Below, piece by piece: positions 5,505 through 6,246 of a stretch of DNA of 6,246 bases. The position numbers were made by a program, and so were the translations under genes. Every line of letters starts with the position of its first letter. Within the stretch, counting starts at the first letter, position 1. Source of the stretch: Deltaproteobacteria bacterium (GTDB taxonomy: Bacteria; Desulfobacterota; Desulfuromonadia; Geobacterales; Pseudopelobacteraceae); assembly GCA_030654645.1 (NCBI GenBank), contig JAURXC010000369.1:1-6246 (forward strand), read 5' to 3'. The notes under the pieces are model-generated. The model was not told where the DNA came from. It did no database searches and worked only from the letters and a program-made list of their open reading frames with translations.

Positions 5505-6246
5505 TCACCCTCCCCGTTCAGGTTCCAGTTTTCGTTCAGGTATTTTTCATGGAGCAGTCTGTCAGCCAGTCGAAGTTCGTGGCAGGCAGGGCCGGTCTCA
5601 CGCAGAGACGTGTCGAGATTGCTGCAGAAGGCTCTTTTCAGGACAGTCTTCAAATATTCCGTGTCCTGCTCGACCCCTTCAGCGGACAGGCAGGTCACAC
5701 GCCCTGCAAGGTTTTCAGGACGTTGGCGCAAACAGGCGACTCCGTCCGCTAACCGGTTCAGAATCGGAATCGATCCATGCTGGAAAATAATCCGTTTCAG
5801 CCTGCGCTGCGCATTGCCGCCAATTTTACGGCCATTGACAAGTATATCGTAGGACTCCTTGCCAGCAAAACAGAAAGGGGTCCGCTCACCCAGCTTTTCG
5901 CCGGAATCGTGTCCATCCACCGCATAGCTGGCATCAAGGCCAAGATCCCGGTAGAATCGCAGCAAGAAACCGGTCAGAACCCGGAATGAGTCCTTGATTG
6001 AATTTGTTTCAGGGATCTGTTCTGGAGCGCAGATGATGCTGTAGGTCAACTCGTCGGCATGATAGATAACTCCACCGCCGGTGATGCGCCGCACGATTGT
6101 GGTTCCGTCTGCAAGGCAGCGCCCGGTTTCAAGCACTTCGCGAGCTTTCTGGAAGCGCCCCAACGAAATCGCGGCCGGATGCCAACCATACAACCTGAGA
6201 ATCGGTTCTGAGCATTGATCGAACGAACAGAGCAGGGCTTCATCAA
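5501..6246 (-). CDS. Lipoate-protein ligase A / LipM-type octanoyltransferase family, 5' partial
   Basis: The frame is open to the right edge, with 248 complete codons visible. The TTG at 6193 is internal, because upstream codons encode 'DEALLCSFDQC' and 'PILR', the expected N-terminal part of the family, so the true start is about 20 residues beyond the edge. Counting from that TTG, landmarks are 'GWHPAAISLGRFQ' (3-15), 'RRITGGGVIYH' (35-45) and 'NGRKIGGNAQ' (120-129) with the conserved lysine K123, then 'QHGSI'. C108 in 'PFCFAG' lies 15 residues before K123, the spacing I recall for the acyl-thioester cysteine of B. subtilis LipM. This makes an octanoyl-ACP:protein transferase (LipM-like) possible; otherwise it is an ATP-dependent lipoate ligase. 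In either role it attaches the acyl group to a lipoyl-domain lysine. It overlaps lipA by 4 bases, which suits the LipM reading: octanoyl transfer, then sulfur insertion. The operon promoter is outside the window. Confidence 0.9.
   Translation of the reverse strand, partial: DEALLCSFDQCSEPILRLYGWHPAAISLGRFQKAREVLETGRCLADGTTIVRRITGGGVIYHADELTYSIICAPEQIPETNSIKDSFRVLTGFLLRFYRDLGLDASYAVDGHDSGEKLGERTPFCFAGKESYDILVNGRKIGGNAQRRLKRIIFQHGSIPILNRLADGVACLRQRPENLAGRVTCLSAEGVEQDTEYLKTVLKRAFCSNLDTSLRETGPACHELRLADRLLHEKYLNENWNLNGEGD
5505..5515 (-). promoter_or_regulatory. Ribosome binding site of lipA, inside the upstream gene
   Basis: On the minus strand GGGGAGGG and then TGA precede the TTG start. The GGAGG core is only 4 bases from TTG, which is rather close. 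It lies within the last codons of the upstream gene. It supports the TTG start and coupled translation. Confidence 0.7.

Noticed and set aside
4794..5852. Open frame of 352 codons on the plus strand across the lipA/LplA-like overlap
   Set aside because: It is antisense to two well-supported enzymes with intact motifs, resembles no family I know, and its composition follows from the GC-rich reverse strand.

Overview
The window looks like chromosome of a Geobacter-type bacterium (Desulfuromonadia, former Deltaproteobacteria). This is inferred from gene content and protein style: a multi-PAS histidine kinase, a secreted FN3/Ig/dockerin protein ending in a 'GDVAP...NG...PDG.IDVSD' dockerin-like tail, a MucR/Ros zinc-finger regulator, a YjfB-like small protein and a lipoate gene pair. 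No rRNA, tRNA, transposase or CRISPR array is visible.

Layout. (1) Bases 2-1627, plus strand: C-terminal part of a PAS-PAS-PAS-HisKA-HATPase sensor kinase, cut by the left edge. (2) Bases 1743-3425, minus strand: a 560-residue protein that converges on the kinase, with its own terminator hairpin at 1676-1711. Its N-terminal third is three tandem copies of the two-motif MshEN (T2SSE_N-like) fold, each with exact 24+5+24 residue spacing. A signal-sequence-like hydrophobic segment follows, then FN3, two Ig-like domains and a dockerin-like tail. (3) Bases 3426-3840: an AT-rich divergent intergenic region with a good sigma70-like promoter for the minus-strand gene, a weaker one for the plus-strand gene, and a short dyad. 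(4) Bases 3841-4284: a MucR/Ros-type zinc-finger regulator. (5) Bases 4414-4611: a 65-residue YjfB-like putative motility protein, ended by a strong intrinsic terminator. (6) Bases 4662-6246, minus strand: a lipoate operon made of an LplA/LipM-family acyltransferase or ligase (start beyond the right edge) overlapping a TTG-started lipoyl synthase lipA by four bases.

How the parts may work together. The lipoate pair forms a protein-lipoylation route: the first enzyme attaches an octanoyl or lipoyl group and LipA inserts the two sulfurs. The most unusual item is the minus-strand protein, which appears to join a cytoplasmic nucleotide-binding-type MshEN array to an exported adhesin-like half across one membrane segment. 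It is divergent from a MucR-like regulator, a family that often controls exopolysaccharide and motility genes, and a motility-type small protein lies next door. A surface-attachment or c-di-GMP-linked module is a reasonable but unproven reading of these three genes.
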